This document shows, in pieces, positions 30,049 to 40,282 of a DNA stretch of 44,848 bases. The notes beneath the pieces were generated by a model that saw nothing but the letters and a program-made list of their open reading frames with translations, made no database searches and was not told the DNA's origin. The stretch is from NCBI GenBank assembly GCA_024763175.1, contig JANTGA010000004.1:1-44848 (forward strand), written 5' to 3'. This DNA comes from Sulfurovum sp. Lineage in GTDB: Bacteria > Campylobacterota > Campylobacteria > Campylobacterales > Sulfurovaceae. The position numbers and the translations under genes were made by a program. Every line of letters starts with the position of its first letter. The first letter of the stretch is position 1.

Positions 30049-30885
30049 TTAGAAAACGATCGTTTTGTTGTCATTGACAAAGACGCGGTCATTGAGCACC
30101 AGCGAAAGCGCCCTGGCGAGGACGATCTTCTCTACGTCTCTTCCTGATCGCTGCATATCTTTCCACTCGAGACGGTGATTGACAGGGATCACATCCTGGG
30201 AGATGATCGGCCCTTCGTCCAGATCTGTCGTGACGAAGTGCGCTGTCGCCCCGATGATCTTCACCCCTCTGGCATGTGCCTGCTTGTAAGGGTTGGCACC
30301 GACAAAGGCGGGCAGGAAAGAGTGATGGATATTGATAATGCGCTCCGGATAGCGATGGACAAAATCGGCGCTCAAAATCCGCATATATTTTGCCAATACA
30401 ATATAATCAAAAGTCAACCCGTCCAGAACATCGAGTACCAATCTTTCATGTTCTCGTCTCTCGATATCGCCCGAAGAGATGTAAAGGAAAGGGATATCAA
30501 AACGTCGGGTCAACTCTCTGAGATTATCATGATTGGAGATCACTGCTTCGATATCTGCTTCCAATTCACCAGCTGCCCAGCGTATGAGAATATCCCCCAG
30601 ACAATGGGACTCCTTGGTCGCCATCAGAACAATCTTTTTGGGCCGAGGCTCTATCACGCGGATATGTGCATCCCTGGGTACCACCGAGATCAGTTCGTTG
30701 CGTAGTGAAACCACGTCAAACTCACCCGTGACCACTGTCCGCATAAAGAATTTACCCTTCTCCTTGTCAACAAACTCTCTGTTATTGTCAATATTAAGAC
30801 CCCGATCATAAAAAACTTTACTGATATGGTACACCAGCCCTTTGGCATCCTGACAATCGATCAACACACGTGCTGTTTTTGACAT
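30049..30885 (-). CDS. purU: Formyltetrahydrofolate deformylase
   Basis: ACT-like N-term, 'VLMATKESHCLGDILIRWAAGEL', 'NIHHSFLPAFVGANPYKQAHARGVKIIGATAHFVTTDLDEGPII'. Confidence 0.96.
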   Translation of the reverse strand: MSKTARVLIDCQDAKGLVYHISKVFYDRGLNIDNNREFVDKEKGKFFMRTVVTGEFDVVSLRNELISVVPRDAHIRVIEPRPKKIVLMATKESHCLGDILIRWAAGELEADIEAVISNHDNLRELTRRFDIPFLYISSGDIERREHERLVLDVLDGLTFDYIVLAKYMRILSADFVHRYPERIINIHHSFLPAFVGANPYKQAHARGVKIIGATAHFVTTDLDEGPIISQDVIPVNHRLEWKDMQRSGRDVEKIVLARALSLVLNDRVFVNDNKTIVF

Positions 30886-30946
30886 TTTCTCTCCCTTGAT
30901 TACTGATAAAATTATACCAATTTTTGTTTCAACTCACTCTACACCG

Positions 30947-32119
30947 CTAAAACTCACTGCAATCTTCATCAAGCCTCCTGATAGATACTTCTCTTTGTCT
31001 GGCGAGCTCATCGCCTAATGCTTTCCCCTCAAATCCCTCTGCCATCAGCTGTGTGGGACTCACCCCGATCCTGAATGGCTGCTCCCATACATTCAGCTTG
31101 CGTGCAAATCTCCTTACCTGAGGATGATAATTGCCCACAAAATCCGAAATATCCTTTTTCTCAGCTACTCTGGCAACAAAAGCACAGTCGATTTTTTGGG
31201 GCAGCAGGGGGGTATTGGCAATATATTTGTAATAGCTCCCCGGCGCTCCCAGACGTTCCAAAACAGCCTGCCTCTCTCTGCCCCAACAAGGTACTGTGAT
31301 ATAGAGGAAATAGTAGGGTTTTAATCTTTCAGTAAAATACTTCTGGTAGCGCAGCAGTTGTCTGCCGGGTACCATGAAATTTTTACGATCCATGTCAACA
31401 GAAAAAAGCTGCTCGGCGATCCCCAACTCAAAGAGACAGTAGAGACCATAGAGAGGAAAATCTCCTTTGAACATCTTTTCAAACTCCGCAAAGATCCGCT
31501 CTTTGGGCAGATCATCCAGGCTGATCCCGCGACAAAGTTTGCAGCTCTCCTCCTCTACCCTGAAGGCAAAGCGTGCCGCAAACTGCATCGCACGCAGGAC
31601 GCGGAGGCTATCCTCCACAAATGACACAGGATCCACCACGCGCAATACCTTCTCTTTCAGATCATGCAATCCCTGCCAATAATCGATGATCTGCTCATGC
31701 TCCAGATCATACATCAGTGCGTTGACCGTAAAGTCCCGTCTCCTCGAAGCCTCTCTCTCCTCAGCCACCAAGCTGACCTCAAAACCCTTATGTCCTACAC
31801 CTGTCTTGGTCTCCCTGCGCGGCAAGGCAATATCCAAACGGTGGTATTTGTAAACAAAAAAACTCTTGCCAACACCCTCAGCTCCTACATGTTTCATTGC
31901 CTCCTCAAAGGCATCCGGAGCAATATTGTAACACTCAATATCGTAATCCTGACACTCCTTCCCTAAAAGATAATCACGAACAGCACCACCGACAATGTAG
32001 CATTTGGCATGATAGTTTGTTTTGAAGAAATCAATTATGAAGGTGATATCGTTGCGTATTTCGGGAGGAGTTGTTTTGAAAAACTGTAGGAGAGGAATCT
32101 TTTTGATCGTAGCTTGCAC
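30947..32119 (-). CDS. CCA tRNA nucleotidyltransferase / polyA polymerase family
   Basis: 'CYIVGGAVRDYLLGKECQDYDIECY', 'REASRRRDFTVNALMYDL', 'VEDSLRVLRAMQFAARF'. Confidence 0.93.
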   Translation of the reverse strand: MQATIKKIPLLQFFKTTPPEIRNDITFIIDFFKTNYHAKCYIVGGAVRDYLLGKECQDYDIECYNIAPDAFEEAMKHVGAEGVGKSFFVYKYHRLDIALPRRETKTGVGHKGFEVSLVAEEREASRRRDFTVNALMYDLEHEQIIDYWQGLHDLKEKVLRVVDPVSFVEDSLRVLRAMQFAARFAFRVEEESCKLCRGISLDDLPKERIFAEFEKMFKGDFPLYGLYCLFELGIAEQLFSVDMDRKNFMVPGRQLLRYQKYFTERLKPYYFLYITVPCWGRERQAVLERLGAPGSYYKYIANTPLLPQKIDCAFVARVAEKKDISDFVGNYHPQVRRFARKLNVWEQPFRIGVSPTQLMAEGFEGKALGDELARQREVSIRRLDEDCSEF

Positions 32120-32162
32120 TGCTTCTCCTCTATCAGAGAGTAGCTATCTTTTCTGCTTTTGG

Positions 32163-32186
32163 GAACCTCAGACTTCTCTGAGGTTC
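32163..32186 (-). terminator. Hairpin GAACCTCAGA-(GAAG)-TCTGAGGTTC
   Basis: Perfect 10-bp stem and 4-nt loop just after the leuB stop, before the CCA enzyme gene; no U-tract. Confidence 0.55.
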
Positions 32187-32197
32187 TACCTGGAGTG

Positions 32198-33268
32198 CTA
32201 TTTTGAAGCATACTCCGCGATAATATCACCCATCTCGGAACAGGTCACAACCTCTTTGGCATCATAATCTGCGATATCACCGGTACGATAGCCCTCTTTG
32301 AGCGCTTTTTTGATCGCATCATCGATTTTATCTGCCGCTTTACTCTCTCCCAATGCATGACGAAGCATCATACTGGCACTGGAGATGGTCGCCAGGGGAT
32401 TGGCGATCCCCTGTCCTGCGATGTCGGGAGCGGAGCCGTGGATAGGCTCGAAAAGTCCGACACCCCTGCCGGTACTGGCACTCGGCAGCAATCCGATAGA
32501 TCCGCTGAGCATACTCGCTGCATCCGAGAGAATATCACCGAAGATATTGCCCGTCAGGATCACATCAAACTGCTTGGGTTCGCGGATCAACTGCATCGCG
32601 GCATTATCGACATACATATGTGTGAGCTCGACCTCCGGATACTCTTTGGCAACCTCTTCGACTGTTTCACGCCAAAACTGACTGACTTCCAATACGTTGG
32701 CTTTGTCCACAGAACAGATCCGCTTCTGACGCTTCATCGCGATCTCAAAAGCGACTTCGGCAATACGCCGTACCTCCTCCCTGGTATAAATCATCGTATT
32801 GAATGCCTTCTCTTCGTGCAGTTCTCTGGGTTGACCAAAGTAAATACCGCCTGTCAATTCCCGCACCACCATCAGATCAACGCCCTCAACAACACCCGGC
32901 TTGAGCGTCGAGGCATTGACTAGTTCGTCATAAACGGTCGCCGGACGAAGATTTGCAAAGGTGCCCATCGCTTTTCTCAAACCCAGTAGTCCGGTTTCCG
33001 GTCTGAGGTGCCGCTCCAGGTTGTCCCACTTCGGACCTCCGATCGCACCGAAGAGTACTGCATCACACTTATTGACACCCTGGATCGTCTCATCAGGCAG
33101 CGGTATGCCGGTCTCATCGATCGCTGCACCCCCTAGAAGCATCTCGGTATATTTGAGGTTGCACCCCTGGGCGACAGAAACTGCATCCAATACTTTGATC
33201 GCCTCATCGACAATCTCAGGACCGATCCCGTCACCCTTGATGATCCCTATTTTGTAACTTTTTGTCAT
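32198..33268 (-). CDS. leuB: 3-isopropylmalate dehydrogenase
   Basis: '[26 protein letters not shown]', '[22 protein letters not shown]'. ATG at 33268 (SD AAGGAG) preferred over 33316. Confidence 0.97.
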   Translation of the reverse strand: MTKSYKIGIIKGDGIGPEIVDEAIKVLDAVSVAQGCNLKYTEMLLGGAAIDETGIPLPDETIQGVNKCDAVLFGAIGGPKWDNLERHLRPETGLLGLRKAMGTFANLRPATVYDELVNASTLKPGVVEGVDLMVVRELTGGIYFGQPRELHEEKAFNTMIYTREEVRRIAEVAFEIAMKRQKRICSVDKANVLEVSQFWRETVEEVAKEYPEVELTHMYVDNAAMQLIREPKQFDVILTGNIFGDILSDAASMLSGSIGLLPSASTGRGVGLFEPIHGSAPDIAGQGIANPLATISSASMMLRHALGESKAADKIDDAIKKALKEGYRTGDIADYDAKEVVTCSEMGDIIAEYASK

Positions 33269-33281
33269 AACGTCAATCTCC

Positions 33282-33776
33282 TTATTTCTTCTGGCTTGCG
33301 ATTTCATTTTTGGCAAATTCGATCAATCCGCCCGCATCAACCAACGCCTGCATAAATTCAGGTATCGGTGTAAACTGATAGCGCTTTGCCTGAGTGATAT
33401 TGATCACTTCACCGGCATCCATGTCGACTTTGACCACATCACCTTCATTGATCTCATCTGCTTCTTTCAGCTCAAAAATCGGCAATCCCATATTGAAGGC
33501 ATTACGATAAAAAATCCTTGCAAATGTCGGCGCGATCACCGCATTGACGCCCGCCGCCTTGAGTGCGATCGGAGCATGCTCTCTACTGCTGCCGCAACCG
33601 AAGTTTTCACCGGCTACAATAATATCTCCCTCCTGCATTTTTTTGACAAACTCAGGATCCTCGTCTTCCATCACATGTTTCGCCAATGCAGTGGCATCAC
33701 TGGTATTGAGATATCTTGCTGCGATGATCAAATCAGTATCGATATTGTCACCGAACTTCCATACTTTTCCTTGCAA
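33282..33776 (-). CDS. leuD: 3-isopropylmalate dehydratase small subunit
   Basis: '[19 protein letters not shown]', '[43 protein letters not shown]'. Confidence 0.96.
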   Translation of the reverse strand: MQGKVWKFGDNIDTDLIIAARYLNTSDATALAKHVMEDEDPEFVKKMQEGDIIVAGENFGCGSSREHAPIALKAAGVNAVIAPTFARIFYRNAFNMGLPIFELKEADEINEGDVVKVDMDAGEVINITQAKRYQFTPIPEFMQALVDAGGLIEFAKNEIASQKK

Positions 33777-33879
33777 AACACCATCCTTTTCAGACTAAAT
33801 TTTGCCGCATTTTAGCTAAAAACTTGAAAATAAACAAATTTTACGCCTCTGTCGCTGCAAAATATTCAGTATTTTTCGG

Positions 33880-33885
33880 TATAAT
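33880..33885 (+). promoter_or_regulatory. Candidate -10 TATAAT for rpoD
   Basis: 'tttttcggTATAATcttaat', 40 nt before the ATG. Confidence 0.5.
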
Positions 33886-33924
33886 CTTAATCTTTTATAA
33901 ATCATTCAAACAAAGGCTTCATCG

Positions 33925-35766
33925 ATGGCAGCGAAAGAGAGCATTAAGCAGACGGAAGAACTTTTCATGAGTAAGAAAAAGGGTGACGTTGTCACTTTTG
34001 AGAATATCGCAAAAGAGTTTGACAAGCAAATCACAGCATCCCAGGCAAAAAAAATACAACAATTTTCAAATAAGTACGATATAGGGATGGTCTCTGCCTC
34101 CGAATATGCCAAATATCTCTCCCTGAAAGAGAGCAAGCGACGAGCGAGCGCCAGGAAAAAAATAGCGGACAGCAATCTCGAAGATCAGTTCGACTTCACC
34201 AAAGAAAAAGAGCTGCTTGAGTGGAGCCGAAGTGATAGTCCGGTGCGAATGTATCTCCGTGAAATGGGGAAAATCCCTCTTCTCACCAAAGAAGAAGAGG
34301 TATATCTCAGCAAACAGATCGAAGAGGGAGAAGATGTTATCATCGATGCGATCTGCTCTGTACCGTATCTCATAGACTATATCATCAACTACAGAGAACC
34401 CCTCCTCAACAGAGAACGCCGCGTCAAGGAACTTTTCAAAAGTTTCGAAGACAACGGCAGTGATGATGACGAGGCGGCAGAAGAGAGCACAGAAGGCACA
34501 AAGGTCCCAAAAGATGACAAGCGCGTCAGGCAGGTCGTAGAGAGCTTCAAGCTGCTAGAAAAGAACAAAAAAGATTGGATGAAAGCACGTGACGAGCTTC
34601 ATAAATTTCAGGAGAGTGGTGCTGATGAAACCAAGATCATTCATGAGAGGCTCAAAGTCGCCTTCAGAAAAGAGCAACTCAAAAAAGCATTGCTCAACCT
34701 CGGACCAACCAGTAAGCTGATCAATGAGCTTGTCAAGGCGATGGAGACAGCACTCAAAAGTGATGACTCTTTCGACAAAGAGCTCAAACGTCTCGAATAC
34801 AAACTGCCGCTCTTCAATGATACACTCAAAGCCAACCACCAGAAGATTCTCAATAATATCATCAAGATGAACAAAGAGGATATCTCCAATGCGGTACCTG
34901 AAACGACAATGGTCAGCACCTATGTAGAGATCAAAAAACTCTTCGAGACACGCGAAGCAAGCAAAAACAGTTTCAACCTCGATCCTGCCAAACTTGAAGA
35001 GATCCTCAATCAAATCCGTCAGGGCAAGACGCAGAGCGAAAGGGCAAAAACCCGCATGGCCAAGTCCAATCTTCGATTGGTCGTCTCAATAGCCAAGCGC
35101 TATACCAATCGCGGTCTCCCTTTCCTTGACCTCATCCAAGAGGGGAATATCGGACTGATGAAAGCAGTCGATAAGTTCGAATATCAGAAAGGGTACAAGT
35201 TTTCTACCTATGCGACCTGGTGGATCCGCCAGGCGATTTCCAGAGCAATCGCTGACCAGGCACGTACGATCCGTATCCCGATCCACATGATCGAAACGAT
35301 CAACCGTATCAACAAGATCATCCGAAAATATCTTCAGGAGACAGGCAAAGAGCCCGATCTCGATACAATCGCCAAAGAGGTTGGCCTCTCAGTCGACAAG
35401 GTCAAGAATGTCATCAAGATCACCAAAGAGCCAGTCTCTCTGGAAACACCGGTCGGCGATGAAGACGATGGACGATTTGGTGACTTCATCGAAGACAGAA
35501 CAACCCTCAGCCCTACCGACGAAGTATTGAAAGATGATCTCAATAACCAGATCGATGATGTCCTCGACCAGCTCAACGAACGCGAAAAAGCAGTCGTACG
35601 TATGCGCTTTGGCCTTCTCGAAGATGAGAGTGACCGTACCCTCGAAGAGATCGGAAAGGCGCTCAATGTGACCAGAGAACGTGTCCGACAGATCGAATCT
35701 TCGGCGATCAAGAAGCTAAAGCATCCCAAAGTAGGACGAAAGCTGAAAAACTATATCGAAGAGTAA
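33925..35766 (+). CDS. rpoD: RNA polymerase primary sigma factor (sigma-70)
   Basis: '[23 protein letters not shown]' (1.2), '[39 protein letters not shown]' (2.x-3), '[41 protein letters not shown]' (4.2). Confidence 0.98.
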   Translation: MAAKESIKQTEELFMSKKKGDVVTFENIAKEFDKQITASQAKKIQQFSNKYDIGMVSASEYAKYLSLKESKRRASARKKIADSNLEDQFDFTKEKELLEWSRSDSPVRMYLREMGKIPLLTKEEEVYLSKQIEEGEDVIIDAICSVPYLIDYIINYREPLLNRERRVKELFKSFEDNGSDDDEAAEESTEGTKVPKDDKRVRQVVESFKLLEKNKKDWMKARDELHKFQESGADETKIIHERLKVAFRKEQLKKALLNLGPTSKLINELVKAMETALKSDDSFDKELKRLEYKLPLFNDTLKANHQKILNNIIKMNKEDISNAVPETTMVSTYVEIKKLFETREASKNSFNLDPAKLEEILNQIRQGKTQSERAKTRMAKSNLRLVVSIAKRYTNRGLPFLDLIQEGNIGLMKAVDKFEYQKGYKFSTYATWWIRQAISRAIADQARTIRIPIHMIETINRINKIIRKYLQETGKEPDLDTIAKEVGLSVDKVKNVIKITKEPVSLETPVGDEDDGRFGDFIEDRTTLSPTDEVLKDDLNNQIDDVLDQLNEREKAVVRMRFGLLEDESDRTLEEIGKALNVTRERVRQIESSAIKKLKHPKVGRKLKNYIEE

Positions 35767-35795
35767 GGACATTTCACAACGGCAAGGAGCCTTAT

Positions 35796-36551
35796 ATGAC
35801 CGATCCCAAACTATTTGCCCTTATTATCGGCACAGAGATACTCAATCGTCGACGGATTGACAAACACTTTGCTTTTATGACTGAGATCGTAGGCTCATAC
35901 GGCCTTAAACTCTCTGGCTCCCTGATCATCGAGGATGATCCTGCCCTCATCGTACAGACACTCAAATATCTCGCTTCTCAGCCCAAAAGTATAATCTTCA
36001 GCTTTGGCGGGATCGGTTCCACGCCCGATGACTATACCCGAAAGTGTGTAGCTATCGCCCTGCGAGATGGTCATCTCCATACCCACCCTGTAGCCAAAGC
36101 GATCATCGAAGAGAGACTGGGAAAAGATGCGTATCCCCACCCTATCCGAATGGCGGAGCTCCCCAGGGGCTCAGAATTGATAGAGAACCCCGTAAATAAA
36201 ATGCCGGCTTTCTCACTCGATGAGCGTTATTTTTTTATGCCGGGATTTCCCGAGATGAGTCACCCGATGGTCGAGGGAATACTCAAAAAACTATTTCCGC
36301 AAAAAAAAGCTTACTATCGCTATACACTCACTGCACTCTGCAAAGAGAATGAACTGATCGATATAATGGAACAGATGCCTGAAAACATCGAATTTTCTTC
36401 TCTTCCCAAGCTCTACAGCGATGGTTGGCGCGTCTCCATCTCTGTCGCTTCGCACGATGATATTCTGGCCAAACAAGCGATACAGATGGTTATCGACGAA
36501 CTCAATCGAAAAGAGATAGTTTTTTCGATGGTCGATGAATCGAATAAATGA
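35796..36551 (+). CDS. Molybdopterin-binding (MoaB/CinA N-terminal-like) protein
   Basis: 'ALIIGTEILNRRRIDKHFAFMTEIVGSYGLKLSGSLIIEDD', 'IIFSFGGIGSTPDDYTRKCVAIAL'. Confidence 0.85.
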   Translation: MTDPKLFALIIGTEILNRRRIDKHFAFMTEIVGSYGLKLSGSLIIEDDPALIVQTLKYLASQPKSIIFSFGGIGSTPDDYTRKCVAIALRDGHLHTHPVAKAIIEERLGKDAYPHPIRMAELPRGSELIENPVNKMPAFSLDERYFFMPGFPEMSHPMVEGILKKLFPQKKAYYRYTLTALCKENELIDIMEQMPENIEFSSLPKLYSDGWRVSISVASHDDILAKQAIQMVIDELNRKEIVFSMVDESNK

Positions 36552-36570
36552 ATGGTTCTTTCGAAAGGAT

Positions 36571-36588
36571 CCTCGAACGTGTTCGAGG
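36571..36588. terminator. Hairpin CCTCGAAC-GT-GTTCGAGG
   Basis: Perfect 8-bp inverted repeat, intergenic. Confidence 0.5.
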
Positions 36589-36614
36589 CAGACGCCAATA
36601 GATTTGTGCGTCTG
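36589..36614. repeat. Palindrome CAGACGC-N12-GCGTCTG, sharing a core with 21993-22020
   Basis: 7-bp perfect stem; aligns to the yqeY/trpC palindrome as GG[TC]AGACGC[GC]AAT..ATTT..GCGTCT. Confidence 0.6.
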
Positions 36615-36642
36615 AAAATCAGTATCACTTCATCATAAATCT

Positions 36643-37827
36643 GTGAACTATCTCGAGACTCTCAAACACCCTGTGGTCGCAAGACTTTCGTTGATACAGC
36701 TGATCTCCTATTTCGGTACCTGGTTTTCGCAGGTTGCCATCTTTTCGATGCTTGTGGCTTATGGTGCCGACGAAATAACCATAGCACTGGTTGCTGCGAT
36801 GGGGATGCTGCCGGCTGTGATACTCGCTCCTCTCATCGGTATCGTTATCGACCGTATCCCTTTCAAGAGATTGATGATGGTACTCTTGATGGTCGAGATC
36901 GTGATGACACTCTCTTTTATGCTCATCAACACTCTGGAGTTTGTCTGGATTTTGATGGTTTTGATCTTTGTCAGATCATCGGCTGCTTCGATGCTTTTTT
37001 CCGCAGAGATGTCTCTATTCCCCAAGCTGCTAAAAGGCGAAATGCTCAAAAACACCAATGAGATCCACTCGATCATCTGGTCACTCTGCTACGCTTCAGG
37101 AATGGCTACAGGCGGACTGGTGACCTACTATATCGGTTTTGACGGGGCATTTCTCATCGATGCCCTCCTCTATATGATCGCCTTGCTCATCCTCCTGGGG
37201 CTTCGGCTTTCTATGGTTCAGGATACCCATCACAGCAGTAACTGGGTGATGCTCAAGGAGGGGTTTGTCTACTTCCTCTCCAACAGAAAGATCATCCATC
37301 TGGTGCTCCTCCACGCAACACTCGGCCTCACCTCCTTCGATGCGCTGGTGACACTGCTGGCGGACTTCAGCTACAAAGAGCTTATCGCTGTACCGCTGGC
37401 AATCGGATGGATGAATGCGACACGGGCCATCGCCCTCTCGGTAGGCCCTTTCTTTGTCAGTAAAATCATCCAAAAAAATACCCTTCAGTGGTTTTTTGTC
37501 ATGGAGGGCCTGGGAATCATACTCTGGTCACAGCTCCAGTTTGGCTTCTATCTCGGATTGATTGGACTCTTCGCTGCGGGCTTCTTCACAACAACACTCT
37601 GGTCTTATACCTATCTGCTCATTCAAGAGGCAATTGACCCCAAAATGATGGGACGCATCATCTCCTACAATGATATGTTCTTTATGCTTGCCAATGTTCT
37701 CGTCGCTCTCTTTATCGGCTACAGCGCCAAATGGGGCTTGAGCCTTCAAATGATTACGGTGATTCTCGGGACAGGTTTTCTCGGGACGGCAGCATATTAT
37801 GCGTGGTTCAGGAGACACTATCCATAA
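36643..37827 (+). CDS. MFS transporter
   Basis: 12-TM pattern; 'LISYFGTWFSQVAIFSMLVAYGADEITIALVAAMGMLPAVILAPLIGIVIDRIPFKRLMMVLL'; GTG start. Confidence 0.88.
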   Translation: MNYLETLKHPVVARLSLIQLISYFGTWFSQVAIFSMLVAYGADEITIALVAAMGMLPAVILAPLIGIVIDRIPFKRLMMVLLMVEIVMTLSFMLINTLEFVWILMVLIFVRSSAASMLFSAEMSLFPKLLKGEMLKNTNEIHSIIWSLCYASGMATGGLVTYYIGFDGAFLIDALLYMIALLILLGLRLSMVQDTHHSSNWVMLKEGFVYFLSNRKIIHLVLLHATLGLTSFDALVTLLADFSYKELIAVPLAIGWMNATRAIALSVGPFFVSKIIQKNTLQWFFVMEGLGIILWSQLQFGFYLGLIGLFAAGFFTTTLWSYTYLLIQEAIDPKMMGRIISYNDMFFMLANVLVALFIGYSAKWGLSLQMITVILGTGFLGTAAYYAWFRRHYP

Positions 37828-37840
37828 CGATCGAGAGAGC

Positions 37841-39130
37841 CTATCTCTCTGCCATCCGATCATAATAGGCCGTCACCCGCTCATCCACACGAATGACATT
37901 TTGCAGATACTGTGCCAAATCTCCCCGATCGAAATCAATCTTCAGTGTTTTGGGATCGATCGCCCGGGAAATTGCGACATAGAATTGGCTGGGTGCAAAA
38001 ATATTGTTCATATTGCAAACCAGCTTATTGATACTCATTCCCTGTGACTTATGGATCGTGACAGCATAGGCCAGCTTCAAAGGAAACTGCGAAAGTGACG
38101 CCAGAGAAATCGTTTCGATAGTGCCATCAGGCTTGATAATCAGATCGAGCAGATCAAACGTATGGCGCTCTACCCTCACAAAAGCATCATCTTTTTCAAC
38201 GATGAGATGATCCGCTTCGATTTTACGGAGGATGCCCCGCTCACCATTTACAAATTTACCCCATTTGTTGACTGTAAAGAGGATCGGAACCCCCTCTTTG
38301 AGCGTCAACTGTTCACTGATCGGCAACATCTTTTTCCATCCCAGGAGCTTTTTCTCGTGGACACTTCCAAACATATCGATATTGGCAAAGAGTATCGTTT
38401 CATCTGTCTCCAGTTCGTCAATCTTGGCTCGATTGGTCTGCTCTACTTCCAGGTTGCGCCCGAAGAGATAGGTGGGGTCATCCCGATAAACCTCTTCGTG
38501 ATTCCATAGTTTCGTCAGATAGGCGACCACCTCATCATCACAGATACCGCGGCGGATCTTGTGAAGTATCTGCGTAAACTCCTGATCCTGCGTCCGCTTC
38601 ATTTCAGTCAGCTCGATTGCCATCAGATCAAACTGCTCCCATGCACTGCTCTCAAAGGCGTAGAGTTTTTCCCCAAAGAGATGCCCCTTGCGCTGCTGCT
38701 TTTGGATGGGCGGAAGCTGGAAGAAGTCACCGACCAGCAGCAGCTTCCCCAGATAGCCCATCGTATTGAGGCGATAGGCGATCATATCGAGCAGATCGCT
38801 GCTGATCATCGAAATCTCATCGATAATGATAAGGTCCGTTGCTTTGAGGATCTTTTTGAGGTCCGCAAGCCGCTTTTTGGCTCGCCGGTCTCCCATCTTG
38901 AGCTCATCAAAATTGGCAGCGATCCCAAAAGCAAAGAAGCTGTGTACCGTAAATCCCCCAATATTGACGGCACTCACACCGGTCGATCCCAGCGCCACAA
39001 CCTGCTTTCCCTCTTTGCGATAGGCAGAGATCACTTCATTGGTCAGATAGCTTTTGCCTACGCCGGCACCGCCGGTCAGGAAAACATTGCTATGCTTCAG
39101 CGCCTCTCGTATTTCTACCAGGTCACTCAT
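37841..39130 (-). CDS. Pif1-like / RecD-like superfamily 1 ATP-dependent DNA helicase
   Basis: Walker A 'VFLTGGAGVGKSYLTNEVI', Walker B 'LIIIDEISMISSDLLDMI', 'LLVGDFFQLPPI', 'LAYAVTIHKSQGMSINKLV', 'YVAISRA'. Confidence 0.9.
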   Translation of the reverse strand: MSDLVEIREALKHSNVFLTGGAGVGKSYLTNEVISAYRKEGKQVVALGSTGVSAVNIGGFTVHSFFAFGIAANFDELKMGDRRAKKRLADLKKILKATDLIIIDEISMISSDLLDMIAYRLNTMGYLGKLLLVGDFFQLPPIQKQQRKGHLFGEKLYAFESSAWEQFDLMAIELTEMKRTQDQEFTQILHKIRRGICDDEVVAYLTKLWNHEEVYRDDPTYLFGRNLEVEQTNRAKIDELETDETILFANIDMFGSVHEKKLLGWKKMLPISEQLTLKEGVPILFTVNKWGKFVNGERGILRKIEADHLIVEKDDAFVRVERHTFDLLDLIIKPDGTIETISLASLSQFPLKLAYAVTIHKSQGMSINKLVCNMNNIFAPSQFYVAISRAIDPKTLKIDFDRGDLAQYLQNVIRVDERVTAYYDRMAER

Positions 39131-40098
39131 CGAAATCCTGCTCTGTCGATCCTGCCTTGTCGGCATCGGCTTCTGATATTTTTACCTTTTTTCAGCAGCG
39201 TCGAAAGATCACTGCTTCTATTGCCGAGATGCAGCCATAGCTCGGTGATCATTCCTCGGTCGCATCTCAACTCCACTTTATTACCGCTGCCCTTACCGAA
39301 ACTCTCCTCGACTTTGGCACGGACCTGCTTCAGATTGACCACTCTCCCTCTATTGGCAGCAAAAAATGTGCCTACTTTTGAGTCAGCAAACTGCCGTGTC
39401 AGAGAGATAGCTTCTTTGAAGTACGCCTCAGCATGATTTCCCGAGCAGGTACCATGCTTGATCCATTCGTGGCGATGCAGGTTGGAGATGGAGCCGGGCA
39501 TCACTTGCAGGAGAGTTTTTCTGGTTTCAGCACTCAGCACCAGCTTTGGCAAACGATTCCACTGCTTGGACTTGTCATATTGTTTGAGGTTTGGTGGCAC
39601 ATTGCAGTATTGATTGTCTCGAGGTTGAGGCCAGAGCCCATGAAGGACGAAACGATCATCTGTACTGTTGCTGCCACGACCCTGCCTGCACTCTCTTCTG
39701 GAGCGGTGCGTTTCACAGAAAGCATTTTGCCAGCTCAGCGCCAAAAGCAGATGGGAAGGTTTGACAATACCTGTATGCTTCGGCCCGTCGTATCTCTTTT
39801 CTGGCTTCTTGTCTGCCTTGTAGACAGATGGCTTTGCAGACTCCACAGCAGATTTTTGTGCGAAGCAGCGCTTCTCGACCCAGCGATTTGGTACCGCTAC
39901 TCCGGGAATCGTAATATAGTAGTGGTCATTCTGCTCCCGCATGACCCGATAGCGCTCCCCTATCTTGAGCTTTTGATGAGCACTGTTTTGCCTATGTTTG
40001 AGATCATTGAAAGCACTGCAGGACTCTCTTGCTTCTTGATACGATTCGGCCTGAAGCAGTGACAAAACAACGATTGATAGCATTAAAAAACTACGCAT
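39127..40098 (-). CDS. Ribonuclease T2 family protein with N-terminal SH3-like segment, secreted
   Basis: Signal peptide; CAS motifs 'RFVLHGLWPQ' and 'HEWIKHGTCSG'; ATG at 40098 has SD AAGGGGG. Confidence 0.9.
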   Translation of the reverse strand: MRSFLMLSIVVLSLLQAESYQEARESCSAFNDLKHRQNSAHQKLKIGERYRVMREQNDHYYITIPGVAVPNRWVEKRCFAQKSAVESAKPSVYKADKKPEKRYDGPKHTGIVKPSHLLLALSWQNAFCETHRSRRECRQGRGSNSTDDRFVLHGLWPQPRDNQYCNVPPNLKQYDKSKQWNRLPKLVLSAETRKTLLQVMPGSISNLHRHEWIKHGTCSGNHAEAYFKEAISLTRQFADSKVGTFFAANRGRVVNLKQVRAKVEESFGKGSGNKVELRCDRGMITELWLHLGNRSSDLSTLLKKGKNIRSRCRQGRIDRAGFR

Positions 40099-40135
40099 AA
40101 AACCCCCTTGAAAAAGTATCATATTATACTTCAGC

Positions 40136-40197
40136 TAAGCTTTGGGGAGATTACGGAAAATCTGAAAGCCCAAAGCGGAAGCTTAAACTTGTTTAAG
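40136..40197. other. Nested inverted-repeat region in divergent intergenic space
   Basis: GCTTTGGG(40139-40146)/CCCAAAGC(40169-40176) with inner AGATT/AATCT; CTTAAAC-TT-GTTTAAG (40182-40197); TAAGCTT/AAGCTTA as a competing pair. Confidence 0.6.
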
Positions 40198-40282
40198 ACC
40201 ACACACAAAAGACACATTACCCATCATCTCCAAGCCGAAATAGTGTATGATTTCTCCATAATCCGGACTAAAGGAATAAAAA

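Noticed and set aside
38561-39436. 291-aa plus-strand ORF
   Set aside because: Antisense across both the helicase and RNase T2 genes; no plausible family.
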